Of a DNA stretch of 64,000 nt, positions 34,126 through 44,088 are shown one piece after another. Origin of the DNA: Mytilisepta virgata. Its lineage: Eukaryota; Mollusca; Bivalvia; Mytilida; Mytilidae. The stretch's first letter is position 1. Each line of letters begins with the position of its first letter. The stretch covers positions 38,279,204-38,343,203 of the forward strand of contig CM051511.1 of the NCBI GenBank assembly GCA_028015205.1, in the 5' to 3' direction. The notes under the pieces are model-generated. The model made no database searches. It was not told the origin of the DNA and worked only from the letters and a program-made list of their open reading frames with translations. Position numbers and translations under genes: made by a program.

Positions 34126-35650
34126 TAGTAAATAGTGACCGGTGAATAGTACTGTAAGCTATTGATCGGTAAATTGTTGCGTATAATAAAACTGTTATTT
34201 AAAAGTCAGATATAACCAGTTTATTTGTCCCCTCGACACATTGACTATTTCCCTCCTCTACTCATCGAGAAAGCAATCAGTGTCTCGGGACAAATAAAAT
34301 GGTTACATCACTCAATACTGTTAAATAACTGTATGATATTGTTCTTTTGATATAGTGGATATACATATATACATATATACTACTCAACATAAGAAACAAT
34401 AGAGGGTAATGCATTTTTCATAATTCATAATTTCAAATACACTGTAGTTGTACTAAGCAGAAAAATAGACCCACACGTCTGATTTTCATAGTAGATTGTT
34501 TTCTCACCAAAATCATGGATTTTGTGCAAAAAGTTCGAAATAAAAAATTCCATTTTTTTGAGATTTCAAAAAATCCCATTTTTCAACCCAAAATGAAAAA
34601 ATCAGTATTTTTACCCCGTTATGTGAATCATAATGTCTGTGTGACAGAAGATTTGAGTTTTTTTCTACTGATTTCAGCCACTGGATTTTCATTTTACAAA
34701 ATGTGTGTCGATTTTCTTCTCGAAGTAGCAAACCACTGTTTCCCTAATACTTATTTTTTTTAAAGGAATTACCAAAGATATTTGGGTCCGAACTCGTGTA
34801 TCGTTACTTTTGTTGACAAGTATTTATTAAGTTCGTTTAAATATAATATGAAAGCATTGTTGATTATACTGTTGATATTGAATATTGTCGATTGATCCTT
34901 CTAGCGTTATGTACCTTAAAAGTATAGTAAAATAATTACTGATCACAAGATATAAACAATACATCATTTATAACTAACAACACGGCAAATATATAGTAGG
35001 TTTCCTTCCTTTTATCTTTCCTTAGAGGAAATACTTGTCCAATCAGTAATGTTTATTATTACATAAATGTCATATAAAAAATTAAAGCAATTGATCTTTG
35101 TCATTTTATCAGATATATTTTTTTTTCAAATAAGTTATCAATCATTTGATGGGGATAGTTTCAGTTGTTTATTGAAATGAAAGTATTTTAATTTAATTTT
35201 ATTTAACACTAGGTACTAAAGCTATCGATATTTTTATCAATGGATATACAATTTTGGGATAATTTTGGCTCTATAAAAAACATTTACCCTGAAAATTACC
35301 ACATTTATTTAAAATTTGGTGTTGAGAACACCATTCACAAGAAACAAGGCCACCATGGATATTTTTACGAAATATGGGTTACGATAGGGTTATAGAATGG
35401 GTTTTTTCATGTTGGTCCTGTATATATGTCCAGTACAGCTATCCGGGACCCAATACGACTTGTCCGAGGACATACTACAGGACTAGTATGAATAAAATCC
35501 TTGACACCTTTATTAACCAGTTATATAAAATAAGAAATATATTACTGCTAGGATTTTTGTATATGAGATTTTTTATTTTACTGTAGTGTGTTCAGTAATA
35601 TTTTTGCATGGAACTTTGATGCATGTACTATTCCCAAACAACGAAAAACT
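34126..35650. other. Non-coding stretch
   Basis: Overlapping frames on both strands at 34513-34763 and one at 35374-35586 have no recognisable motif. Confidence 0.45.
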
Positions 35651-35684
35651 TCTAGATTATTTTGTTGACTTCCGGAATTAAAAT

Positions 35685-35775
35685 TTCCATATTGAGCCTG
35701 TCCGTATTGAGCCTGTTTTTCCATATTGAGCCCCGTTTCCGTATTGAGCCTGTTTCTCAGTATTGGTCCAGTTAT
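35685..35775 (+). repeat. Short irregular tandem repeat, TCC(G/A)TATTGAGCC
   Basis: Four or five copies of a CCATATTGAGCCTGTT-like word are spaced 17-30 bp apart. They match the CCATATTGG end of the adjoining palindrome. Confidence 0.75.
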
Positions 35776-35831
35776 TAGTGTTTATTAGCTCTGGACATTT
35801 AGTATTTTACATAACGGTTTATAATATAGTA

Positions 35832-36006
35832 TTATTGCATAAGGTTTTCCATATTGGCTTAGTTATAGGTCCGCGGCAAGCTATATTAGACTGAGGCGAA
35901 GCCGAAGTCGAATGTGGCTAGCCAAGGACCAATAACTTCGCCTCATTCCATTATGGCTTGCCTCAGACCAATAACTAAGCCGATATGGAAAACCTTATGC
36001 AATTAT
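35832..36006. mobile_element. Palindromic element, ATTGCATAAGGTTTTCCATAT ends
   Basis: The left arm at about 35834-35872 and right arm at 35966-36004 are near-perfect inverted copies (core AAGGTTTTCCATAT ... ATATGGAAAACCTT, and CTTAGTTAT/ATAACTAAG). Between them lies GC-richer DNA with further short inversions (GGCAAGC/GCTTGCC). This fits a MITE of about 175 bp. The target duplication is unclear. Confidence 0.8.
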
Positions 36007-36009
36007 ACC

Positions 36010-36165
36010 TTTATTGACTAACCAGTCCAATATGTCGTATTGACTAGTCCAATATGATCCGTTAATGCCTAACCAGTCCAATATGTCATGTTGATTAGTG
36101 CAAATATGATCCTTTATTGACTAACCAGTCCAATACGGCGTATTGGACGGGTAAGTGTCGTATTG
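36010..36165 (+). repeat. Tandem repeat of CTAACCAGTCCAATATG units
   Basis: Three units start with CTAACCAGTCCAATA(T/C)G (about 36019, 36070 and 36121), each followed by a related GATCC(G/T)TTA segment. The period is about 51 bp. It directly adjoins the palindromic element and shares 'CCAATAT'. Confidence 0.8.
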
Positions 36166-36796
36166 GTGTACTTTGACATTTTGTATAGTATTGACAGGTT
36201 TTATCATATTTAGGCTTATATTCTATTGTTAATCAATAAGTATATAATATTGCCTTTTTGATCAAGTCAGTTAGCCATTAACATCAGAATGCATGATTAT
36301 TACACAAATGGTGGCGCTATAGTGTTGATTAGTGTTCACCAGTTCTATTCATCATCCAGATTTTCCTGGAGAAAAAAAGAAAGAAAGAAAAAACACTTCT
36401 TCTAGAGTTAAACCATCCATACCTTAGGTAACTTCACATAGTTTCCAATTCAAATTCTTTCTGATAAAATAGAGGTGTTTATAAAGAAAATTAAACAGTT
36501 AAAGGGAACAGTGAAATAAGAGTGTTTTGTTTTGTCTTGCTTTTTGAACAATTTGTCAATTTTCTATTGTTGCAAGTAAATTTTAGAACTAATTGCAGCA
36601 ATCTAATCTTAATCCCTTTTTGTTTTGACAACAAAAAGCTCAGTTGTGTCGTGTAAATAAAAATTAATGGTGTAAGCGTCTTGTGTGTATTAACAATTTC
36701 AGAAATGTTTCTCTGAAAAGTACTTAACGTCAAAACACAATAATTTGAGTCATTTATTTCCTAACTTGACTAAGCCTATATATAAATGAATGTGAA
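36166..36796. other. Non-coding stretch
   Basis: Nothing is recognised. Confidence 0.45.
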
Positions 36797-36970
36797 AACA
36801 GTCATCCGAAAATTTCAATTACATTAAAATATCTCACGAGAAGTGAATATATTTACTAAGACAGCATTAATGCAGAACAACATATGTTGTGACGTACAGT
36901 TTTAATAGAATTCATTTCCCTCGATGCCGATGTATTTTGTTGTGTTTTGTTCCGGATGATTTTTAATAAA
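36797..36970 (+). repeat. Dispersed repeat family R7, copy 2
   Basis: Partner of 25990-26175. It starts with the same GTCATCCGAAAATTTCAATT and ends TTTTGTTCCGG...ATGATTTTTAATAA. Confidence 0.75.
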
Positions 36971-36989
36971 TATCCTGTCAATTTAAAAA

Positions 36990-37433
36990 ATGTTTAAATT
37001 ACTTAAATTGATTTTGTATATATACATTTGTACGTGGGTCGAGCGTATATATACTTCAGTTATCAAAACAAATGTAGTTTTACCGACCGTATATGTCACA
37101 TGCTCACAACATCAGTTAAATTTCACGTCTATTTGGAATCGACACCTCAGCGGACCTGACACATCACCGAATGTTACCCCTAACAATGTGACGGGAGCCG
37201 TTAAAGGAGCAGAAGATGTTTTCTATTTTTTTAATCATACACCTGCCCTTGTGATATATGTATTATATCGTATTCTCATGTGTTTATTGTATCTTTGTAT
37301 TTTGATCTTACAGACTTTTTCGAAATTATTTTTCCGATTTGTACATTTACCATACCGTGTATCAGGTGAAGGAATGATTTACATTATGCCCTTTTTATTT
37401 AAAGCCCATTCGACATCAATTTTGATTTATTGA
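36990..37433 (+). CDS. Unrecognised 147-codon open frame, doubtful
   Basis: This is the longest plus-strand frame outside the LTR element. The translation has a hydrophobic N-terminus (LLKLILYIYIC) and a second hydrophobic stretch, around residues 85-112, rich in Leu, Ile and Tyr. A polar segment with TSPNVTPNN lies between them. AT-rich DNA readily encodes such hydrophobic runs. There is no domain, no codon-usage argument and no splice evidence. It starts 20 bases after repeat R7 and may be part of a longer copy of that repeat. I treat it as a chance frame unless homology is shown. Confidence 0.15.
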   Translation: MFKLLKLILYIYICTWVERIYTSVIKTNVVLPTVYVTCSQHQLNFTSIWNRHLSGPDTSPNVTPNNVTGAVKGAEDVFYFFNHTPALVIYVLYRILMCLLYLCILILQTFSKLFFRFVHLPYRVSGEGMIYIMPFLFKAHSTSILIY

Positions 37434-38045
37434 TTTGAATACGATCTTTAGGTGCACACAACGATATGACACATAAATTAAGAAAACGTCCACTGACAAT
37501 TATATAACGTTCGCGTTTAACTTGTATGTGTGTTGAATTTATGCCTGTAGCTTTGCGATTCTCAAATGGGTTTTAAATAATTATCCAACATATATTTTCT
37601 ATATATCATTTTTCTACAAATTTAAGTCGCAGACTTCCGTTAGAGCGTTATATTAATCATTGTAACGTAGGCGACATGAGGAGTCTTGCAATTATGGTTA
37701 CAGTATATGCATGCGTATTCATTATTATCAAATATGCTGGTGAATTCAAAATTGCGTTCCTCTCTATAATAACTCGTAAGGGCTTTGAAGCAGACCTCAA
37801 CGTAAAGTAAACCTAACAGACGTGACAGAGGTAGAGTGTGGCGTAATTTGTGCCTAGAGTTTTGTTAATGAAAGATCTTTGCACTGACAACGTATAAGTC
37901 TTAGGTATTTTGAACTAAACCTTTACATGAAACTTAACAGAAATCATTCAAGCGTAAAATAGTGATAGAAATTCAAATGGCGAGTATTATCATTATTTTA
38001 ATAATTATTATAATTATTATTATTACTAATTCCTTCAGCAATTGA
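37434..38045. other. Non-coding stretch
   Basis: Nothing is recognised apart from an ATT-rich simple stretch at 37989-38025. Confidence 0.45.
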
Positions 38046-38054
38046 TATATGTAT

Positions 38055-38320
38055 GCTGATGTCTATTACACAGACAAAATGCCACACATTTGCACATGCG
38101 TGACACATAAGTTTTCACATGTTTGTAATACGCATGATTCACACATGTTATCATGCGTTTCACAAAACACACCTGTGCCACATGGGTTTTCAAACACATA
38201 CGTGCACATGCGTTTTCAGATCATGCCATTCACATGTGTGTGTCATACATGTATTACATGCGTGGCATAAAGCGTACATATTACGCATGTGACACACCTG
38301 TCACAAAGATGTTATTGATA
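38055..38320 (+). repeat. Cryptic repeat of ACATGCGT / ACACATG words
   Basis: CACATGCGT, CACATGTTT, ATGCGTTTCAC and close variants recur about every 20-25 bp across 260 bp. Many of the words are self-complementary (ACATGT, GCATGC-like). The overlapping frames at 38049 and 38153 are made of this repeat and are not genes. Confidence 0.75.
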
Positions 38321-38454
38321 ACTTTAATGGCTGCCATAAACAACAAAATGGATCATAGTAGCATGGAAGGTCAAACGCCATGTTCACATTTCCTGATTTA
38401 CTATAGCAAGCCTATTTATTCAGAAAGTACTTACAGAGCAAATAAGGACATTAA

Positions 38455-38580
38455 CCAAGTTGCTTACATGTCGAACAATGTTTAAATTGACAGATGACGC
38501 TAATGACAAATGACAAATTACTTTTAAACTGTAATTAGCTTAAAATGTTGTTTCAAACGACAGCTTGACGATTCCAAGAA
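38455..38580 (+). repeat. Dispersed repeat family R6, copy 2
   Basis: TTGACAGATGA(C/A)GCTAATGAC and TAATTAGCTTAAAATGTTG recur at 41030-41150. The second part also recurs at 30060-30140. Confidence 0.8.
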
Positions 38581-38661
38581 ATTTCGTTTGAAAGTGCAAT
38601 GATGGTCTCTGAAAATAAGAAACATGACAATTTATATCTAGTTTAGTGCTGTGCTTAAATT

Positions 38662-38825
38662 GAGAAATAATTGACGGTGGCTTCGAAATATCATGATTTT
38701 ACCACGGGTAAGCGCTTTATGCAAAATATTTTGCAACGAGCTACAGTGAATGGTAAAATATCTGCATACAGAGCCTACCTGTGGTATAAATCATGATATT
38801 TTCAAGCCACCGTGAATTATGCCCA
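38662..38825. mobile_element. Palindromic element, CGGTGGCTT ends
   Basis: The left arm ACGGTGGCTTCGAAATATCA (from 38674) pairs with TGATATTTTCAAGCCACCGT (to about 38814), extended by ATTT(A)TACCAC/GTGGTA. The loop is about 70 bp. It fits a small non-autonomous DNA element, with no clear target duplication. Confidence 0.78.
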
Positions 38826-40070
38826 TTCTAATAGGCCAGTTTCTACGACATTTTGAAATGCCGTAACATAGCTATTCAGACACAAAGACGCCATTATACA
38901 ACGTAAATTATACTATGACGTTGTTAAGGATGCTCGCTGGACATGTTTTGGTCTTTTTGTCAGATTTTCGGAGTCCTCGGGTTTTATCCATTTCTTAAAC
39001 ATGAAGGTTTTTGCCCATGAACCCCTACTTTTCTTTTATAATTCAATCATATATACCGTAGAATGGTTCTTGATAAAATCTGATGAAATCCTTTTTATTT
39101 TTTCATACATTTTTGAGAGACTGAAGTTGCCAATGCAAAGACAAGGAAAAATCCAGAGAAAACCCATTTCCTGCAAATTTTCAAGACCTTATAGCTCTAA
39201 AATGAGCATATGAACCTATATTTTTCTCTTGCTTATTTGTTTACTATTCATATGTTCTTTCAAACTAAAACACCTATTTCAAATCATATTTATTTCCTAT
39301 TAGACCAGCGATCATCCTTAAAGTTGTGGGAAACTTTACCATGACGGTGCCAAACAAAGAATCTGGCGTCTTTGATGTTGGAATCAAAATATCCATATTT
39401 TACCACGTGTTAGGCGAAAACGAACCACAGAATCACGATGGTGATAGTTCGGTACCCACCTAGGGTAGACTAAAATTTGACAATATTATATCTAACAATC
39501 TATATATTTGATTAATAAGTCCGATTTTTCTAGCTTTCATCTGATCTGGTGCATGACGTTTGAGTATTTTTTCATCAAATCATTACACAATTGCATAGGT
39601 TTCACTACTTCTATTTATAAAATTAGTATTTTTCATCGATTGCGGATATGAGCATTTGGCTATCACAGTCTATTTATGGTTGAACAACATGTATATGTAG
39701 TACTGTAAAAATGTTCTTTCTTCCAATGACTTGAAGGCTTAGTAATTTATAATGGTCTCATGATTATGGCCGATTTCTATTTAACTCCATGACGAGATGG
39801 GACTGTTATTTCTAAATACCAGTATTAAAATGTTCATCTTATACAGCGACAGAATCCGACTAGCAGCTATGAGAGCTTTAGCTAGTTTTACAGTTTGTTA
39901 AAACGAACAAATGTTAAACTGTTACTGTCCAGCCTTTTTTAACATCTCTAGCTAGCGGTCACCTTGTTTTCATGTTTGTGTTTTTTTTCTCTTATGTTAT
40001 TTTGTGTGACAGTTATGTTAGTAATCTACACTGTTTAGCTTTTATCATGTGTTTTATACACCAGAGGATG
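38826..40070. other. Non-coding stretch
   Basis: Nothing is recognised. Confidence 0.45.
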
Positions 40071-40074
40071 AGAA

Positions 40075-40225
40075 AAATTGGAAGGTTTGGGTACCCATAC
40101 CCAAGTCTGACTATCTTGACTCTTTTGTTTTCATGTTTGTGTTTTTTCTCTTTTTTATTTGTATGTGAATGTCTGTCAGTTGTGTGAAGGTCTATCAGTT
40201 GTGATTGTGATCTTTCCTCTGATAT
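40075..40225 (+). repeat. Dispersed repeat family R1
   Basis: GGTTTGGGTACCCATAC, CAAGTCTGACTATCTTGACT and ATCTTTCCTCTGATATC parallel 62925-63110. Confidence 0.7.
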
Positions 40226-40530
40226 CATTTTTATTATTAAGACATTTGATCTCACCTATAATAATCCTACATCCGCTTTATCGAAATGAAATGACTTTTA
40301 TTAAAGGTCATTTTGAACTTTCAACAAAGGAGTAGGGCCACTCTCCGCTGCATTTTTTTTCACTCATAACCATTGATTTTTTAATCTTAAATATTTACCT
40401 ACTTTCGCTCGTAAACGATTGTATAAAATGTATTTTTATGTTAACAAACAGAAATCCTATGCTAAAGCAATAACTTCCATGTTTTCTACCCGCAAATGTG
40501 GTGTATATTTGTACATGATCTTGGAATATC

Positions 40531-40532
<2 letters not shown>

Positions 40533-40564
<32 letters not shown>
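40533..40564. repeat. A32 run
   Basis: Uninterrupted A-run. The polylysine frame over it is an artefact. Confidence 0.95.
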
Positions 40565-40566
<2 letters not shown>

Positions 40567-41029
40567 AAATTCAGAACCATAAGTATTCTATTTACATATG
40601 TAAGGAGGTACATAAACGAACTTACAGCAAAAAATTCGTTTTGGTTCTGAGCGTCCTTTACGTTGAAATACTGTCTTGAAAACGTTAATTTGGCAAATAT
40701 GTGTTAAAACTGTCCCCAAAAGATATTAGGTATGTAGAAAAGTTTTGGTAACTTATTTTTTAGTTATCACTAGCAAATCTTTAGAGACCAGATACCAGAC
40801 AATGCCCACAGAAATTGTGAAAGGCTTTAGGTGAATTTTTGAAAATGGTCCTTTAAGAGAAATAAATACAGACAAAAATTGCCCTACTTCTGTGGAAACC
40901 TGATACAAACAGACATTCATCAAACTATATATTTCTAAGTTGCCCTATATTCAGTCCTGTGCTTTAAGAGTATTCAAGATTTTGAAACGTGACATCGTTT
41001 ATTAGTTTTTACAACAGATCGTGAGCTCC

Positions 41030-41150
41030 TTACATGGCGAACAATTTTAATATTGACAGATGAAGCTAATGACATTTGAAAAATTGCTTTTGAAAGTGTA
41101 ATTAGCTTAAAATGTTGACTCTAAAAGATGCTGGCAGCATGATGTTTTTA
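41030..41150 (+). repeat. Dispersed repeat family R6, copy 3
   Basis: Partner of 38455-38580 and 30060-30140. Confidence 0.8.
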
Positions 41151-41547
41151 TTCTGGAAATCCCGAAATGATGGCAAATCACTTCATTTCTGAACTGAAAT
41201 ATAATTTTTCAACATTTACTGGATATCCTAGCAATAGAAACTCAGAAACCGGATTTATTACAAATACTTAAGAGTTCTAGGTCATAATAAAACTGTAAGA
41301 ACAGGCTTAAAACGGTAGCCAAATCCAGATAATGAGATATTTGACGCCACTTTCCTAGTAGTTATCAAAATGTTTATCAGCTTACAATTTCTTCACATAC
41401 ATTTAGTAATAATTTAATTTGACTTGTGACAGACAATCTCATTGGTTGTTAATGGTTGGGCAAGTTGCATTATATTGTATAATCAACTTTGGGTACTGTG
41501 ACGTCACCAACGTATTAATTCACAGTCCGCGATTCAAATATTCCTGC

Positions 41548-41551
41548 GCTA
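41548..41551 (+). repeat. Left 4-bp target duplication, GCTA
   Basis: Matches 47678-47681. The solo LTR at 8139 also has a 4-bp duplication (AAAT), so 4 bp is the rule for this family's integrase. Confidence 0.9.
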
Positions 41552-42158
41552 TGTTATGATATTGTAATTATTATATTTATTTATCTTGGCCTAATTTGTT
41601 TTGCGTAGCCTTATAACATGTATACTATGTTTACATAATACTTATAGTTGTTTACCAAATAATGTTATAACTGCGCAGTTTAGAAATCACTGGAACAATA
41701 ATAGATACTGGTGGAATGACTAGAACTTTCTATTTGACTTACGTAATAATTATGGTGTGATTCGAACTTCTACCGTATTCCAGAGGTTTCCGTTCTACAG
41801 TATATATACGGACAAGAAAGTTAGACTTTCAGATCAGAACGTATTGGACCAGACATTCTTGTGTTCTCAGCTGTTGGATTTATTTACGTTTCACACATCG
41901 TACTTGACAGACTTTTATTTTCGTTACATCATACTAGATTGTGACTGATTGGATATAATATTCCGTTTGGATTCCCGCAACAGTGACGAGAAGAATTCCG
42001 GATTAGGAAAAGACGAAGGATTTTGAACAGTTAAGTTGACATTTTAGTTTTTTTTGTAATATATTTTGTAAACTTTGTATATAATAAATCTTGTTAAATT
42101 TTATTATTGATTTGTGTCTTTTGTTGGCTACAATTTAAAGGTGATTTCGGCCGTAACA
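41552..42158 (+). repeat. 5' LTR
   Basis: It begins TGTTA and ends TAACA, the short inverted ends expected of an LTR. A TATA-like TATATATACGG is at 41801-41811 and an AATAAA signal at 42083-42088. Transcription probably starts about 30 bases after the TATA block, which makes the U3, R and U5 parts roughly 280, 270 and 50 bp by inference. The short frame at 41757 is a shadow. Confidence 0.95.
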
Positions 42159-42163
42159 GAAAT

Positions 42164-42181
42164 TGGGGGCTCGTCTCGGGA
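42164..42181 (+). other. Primer binding site, tRNA-Pro-like
   Basis: TGGGGGCTCGTCTCGGGA starts 5 bases after the LTR. Its first 12 bases fit the 3' end of tRNA-Pro, as used by several retroelements. An extra T after CTCGTC distinguishes it from the commonest version, so either the host tRNA differs or this copy has mutated. Confidence 0.75.
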
Positions 42182-42247
42182 GAACGTTAATATCTTATTA
42201 AATTTTTTCAGTATTTTTATTAGAATTAGCCAACAAAATTCTACAAA

Positions 42248-44020
42248 ATGGCATTTGATGCTGGTAAATTTATGAAAACGCCAGACCTGGAAGGGTTTGA
42301 TAAATTAAAGAAAGAAGAATTAGTGTTGCTTTCTAAGCATTTAAAAATAGATTTTAGAACATCTATGAGAAAACAAATTATAAAAAATTTGGTAATAGAC
42401 AATTTAGTTGATTCAGAAATTTTTGGTGAAGAGGCTCTTGACCTCAAGGTCGAAAATGTTGATGTTTTCAAACTAAAACAGCTTGAATTAGAACATGAAC
42501 TTAAATTAAAACAACTTGAATTAGAAAAGGAAGTTAGATTTAAATTAAAACAATTGGAAAACGAAGATAAATTAAAACAATTAGAAAAAGAAGATGAATT
42601 TAAATTAAAACAATTAGAAAAAGAAGATGAATTTAAATTAAAACAATTACAGGCAGAACTTGAAATGAGGGAAAGGTTAGAGATGGAGAAAATAAAAATA
42701 GAAATGGCTAAAGTAGAAAGCAACACTAAGTCAAAATCAGAACATTTTGAGGCAGCAAAAAATATACGTTTGGTTCCTAAATTTTGTGAAAAAACAGTTG
42801 ATAAATTTTTTCCACAATTTGAGAAAATTGCTCAAAATCTGAAATGGCCAAAGCCTTATTGGACTACTATGCTGCAAAGTGTTTTTGTGGGCAAGGCCGC
42901 TGAAATTTACTCAGCACTTTCTTCAGAAAAAAGTTCTGATTATGACACTGTTAAACAGGAAGTTTTGAAAGCTTATGAGCTAGTGCCAGAAGCATATAGA
43001 CAGAAATTTAGGTCTTATAAAAAGTTTGAAACACAAACCTATGTTGAATTTGCTAGGGAAAAAGAGGATTTATTTGATAAATGGCTTACGTCAAAGAAAA
43101 TAGATAACAATTTTGATAAATTAAGACAATTAATGTTATTAGAAGAGTTCAAGCAGTGTGTTAATTTAGACTTAAAAACACATTTTGATGACAAAACTGT
43201 TGAGACATTGCAAGATGCAGCTGTTGTTTCCGATAATTATACCCTTTCACATAAAAGAAGTTTCAAAGGTCAAAATTTTAATACTTCTAGCGGAAATTAC
43301 AAAATCCAAAGCACTGAGCGTACTGATGGTAAGCCTGTTGCACAGAATAAGAGTCCGTCTAGTTATAATATGTCTGGTCCAAAATTTGATACTTTTGAGA
43401 AGAAGTCACTAACTTGTGCTTATTGTAAGAAAAATGGTCACCTGATGGTTGATTGTTTTAGACTCCAGAAGAAGAATGAAAGAGATCATAAGCCCAAGTC
43501 CAGTGCTTGTACGACACCCGTTTTTACCAATAAGTTGGAATGTCCTGCGAGTCAGGCTTTTAAGTCCAGTTTTTGTGATTACATGGAGGATTATCAACCC
43601 TTTATGTCTGATGGGTTTGTTTCTATTGTTAATAATACTACTCCTCAGCCTATTAAGATTTTACGGGACACTGGAGCTTCTCAGTCTTTGTTGTTAAAAG
43701 GTGTGTTGCCTTTGTCCGAGGAGACGTCCGTTGGTGCCTCCGTTTTGTTACGAGGTGTGGAGTTAGGTTGTATAGATGTTCCCCTCCATCGTATTTATTT
43801 GAAGTCAGATTTAATTACTGGACCAATTGTTGTGGGTGTTCGTCCTACTCTCCCCGTTGAGGGTGTTTCATTATTGCTAGGAAATGATCTAGCCAGAAAC
43901 AAAGTGGTTGCTGAACCAATTGTTACAAGTGAACCGGTGGTGGATGTTAAATCACCTGAAGATGATGCTGAACTGTATCCAGCTTGTGTTGTTACTAGGG
44001 CAATGGCAAGAAAACAATAA
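42248..44020 (+). CDS. gag-pr: Gag-protease polyprotein
   Basis: A 590-residue intact frame. Residues 18-53 resemble a SAP-like helix pair. Residues 74-160 are a Lys/Glu/Leu coiled coil of repeated KLKQLE units with internally duplicated DNA. Residues 175-335 are the capsid region; the part from KAYELVPEAYRQKF to LQDAAVVSDNY resembles the SCAN domain, which is thought to derive from a Gmr1-like Gag. A CCHC zinc knuckle lies at C390, C393, H398 and C403. The aspartic protease has its DTGAS at 474-478 and LLLGND at 542-547. The ATG is 66 bases after the primer site and is the first in frame. The role is particle formation and polyprotein processing. After the TAA at 44018 the same frame still reads protein-like residues (DLSDTFLADIEG) to about 44112, so this stop may be a mutation. 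The long minus-strand frame at 42241-42726 is a mirror of the coiled coil. Confidence 0.93.
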   Translation: MAFDAGKFMKTPDLEGFDKLKKEELVLLSKHLKIDFRTSMRKQIIKNLVIDNLVDSEIFGEEALDLKVENVDVFKLKQLELEHELKLKQLELEKEVRFKLKQLENEDKLKQLEKEDEFKLKQLEKEDEFKLKQLQAELEMRERLEMEKIKIEMAKVESNTKSKSEHFEAAKNIRLVPKFCEKTVDKFFPQFEKIAQNLKWPKPYWTTMLQSVFVGKAAEIYSALSSEKSSDYDTVKQEVLKAYELVPEAYRQKFRSYKKFETQTYVEFAREKEDLFDKWLTSKKIDNNFDKLRQLMLLEEFKQCVNLDLKTHFDDKTVETLQDAAVVSDNYTLSHKRSFKGQNFNTSSGNYKIQSTERTDGKPVAQNKSPSSYNMSGPKFDTFEKKSLTCAYCKKNGHLMVDCFRLQKKNERDHKPKSSACTTPVFTNKLECPASQAFKSSFCDYMEDYQPFMSDGFVSIVNNTTPQPIKILRDTGASQSLLLKGVLPLSEETSVGASVLLRGVELGCIDVPLHRIYLKSDLITGPIVVGVRPTLPVEGVSLLLGNDLARNKVVAEPIVTSEPVVDVKSPEDDAELYPACVVTRAMARKQ

Positions 44021-44088
44021 GATGAGGATTTACAAGAAGGCCGGTATGATTATATGGACCTTTCTGACACTTTCCTTGCCGACATTGA

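Noticed and set aside
36990..37433. 147-codon frame as a host membrane protein
   Set aside because: The hydrophobic runs are what AT-rich DNA gives by chance, with no motif, splice or codon support. It is listed only with low confidence.
42241..42726. 161-codon minus-strand frame rich in Ser, Asn and Phe
   Set aside because: It is antisense to the coiled-coil part of gag, a shadow of its Lys/Glu-rich codons.
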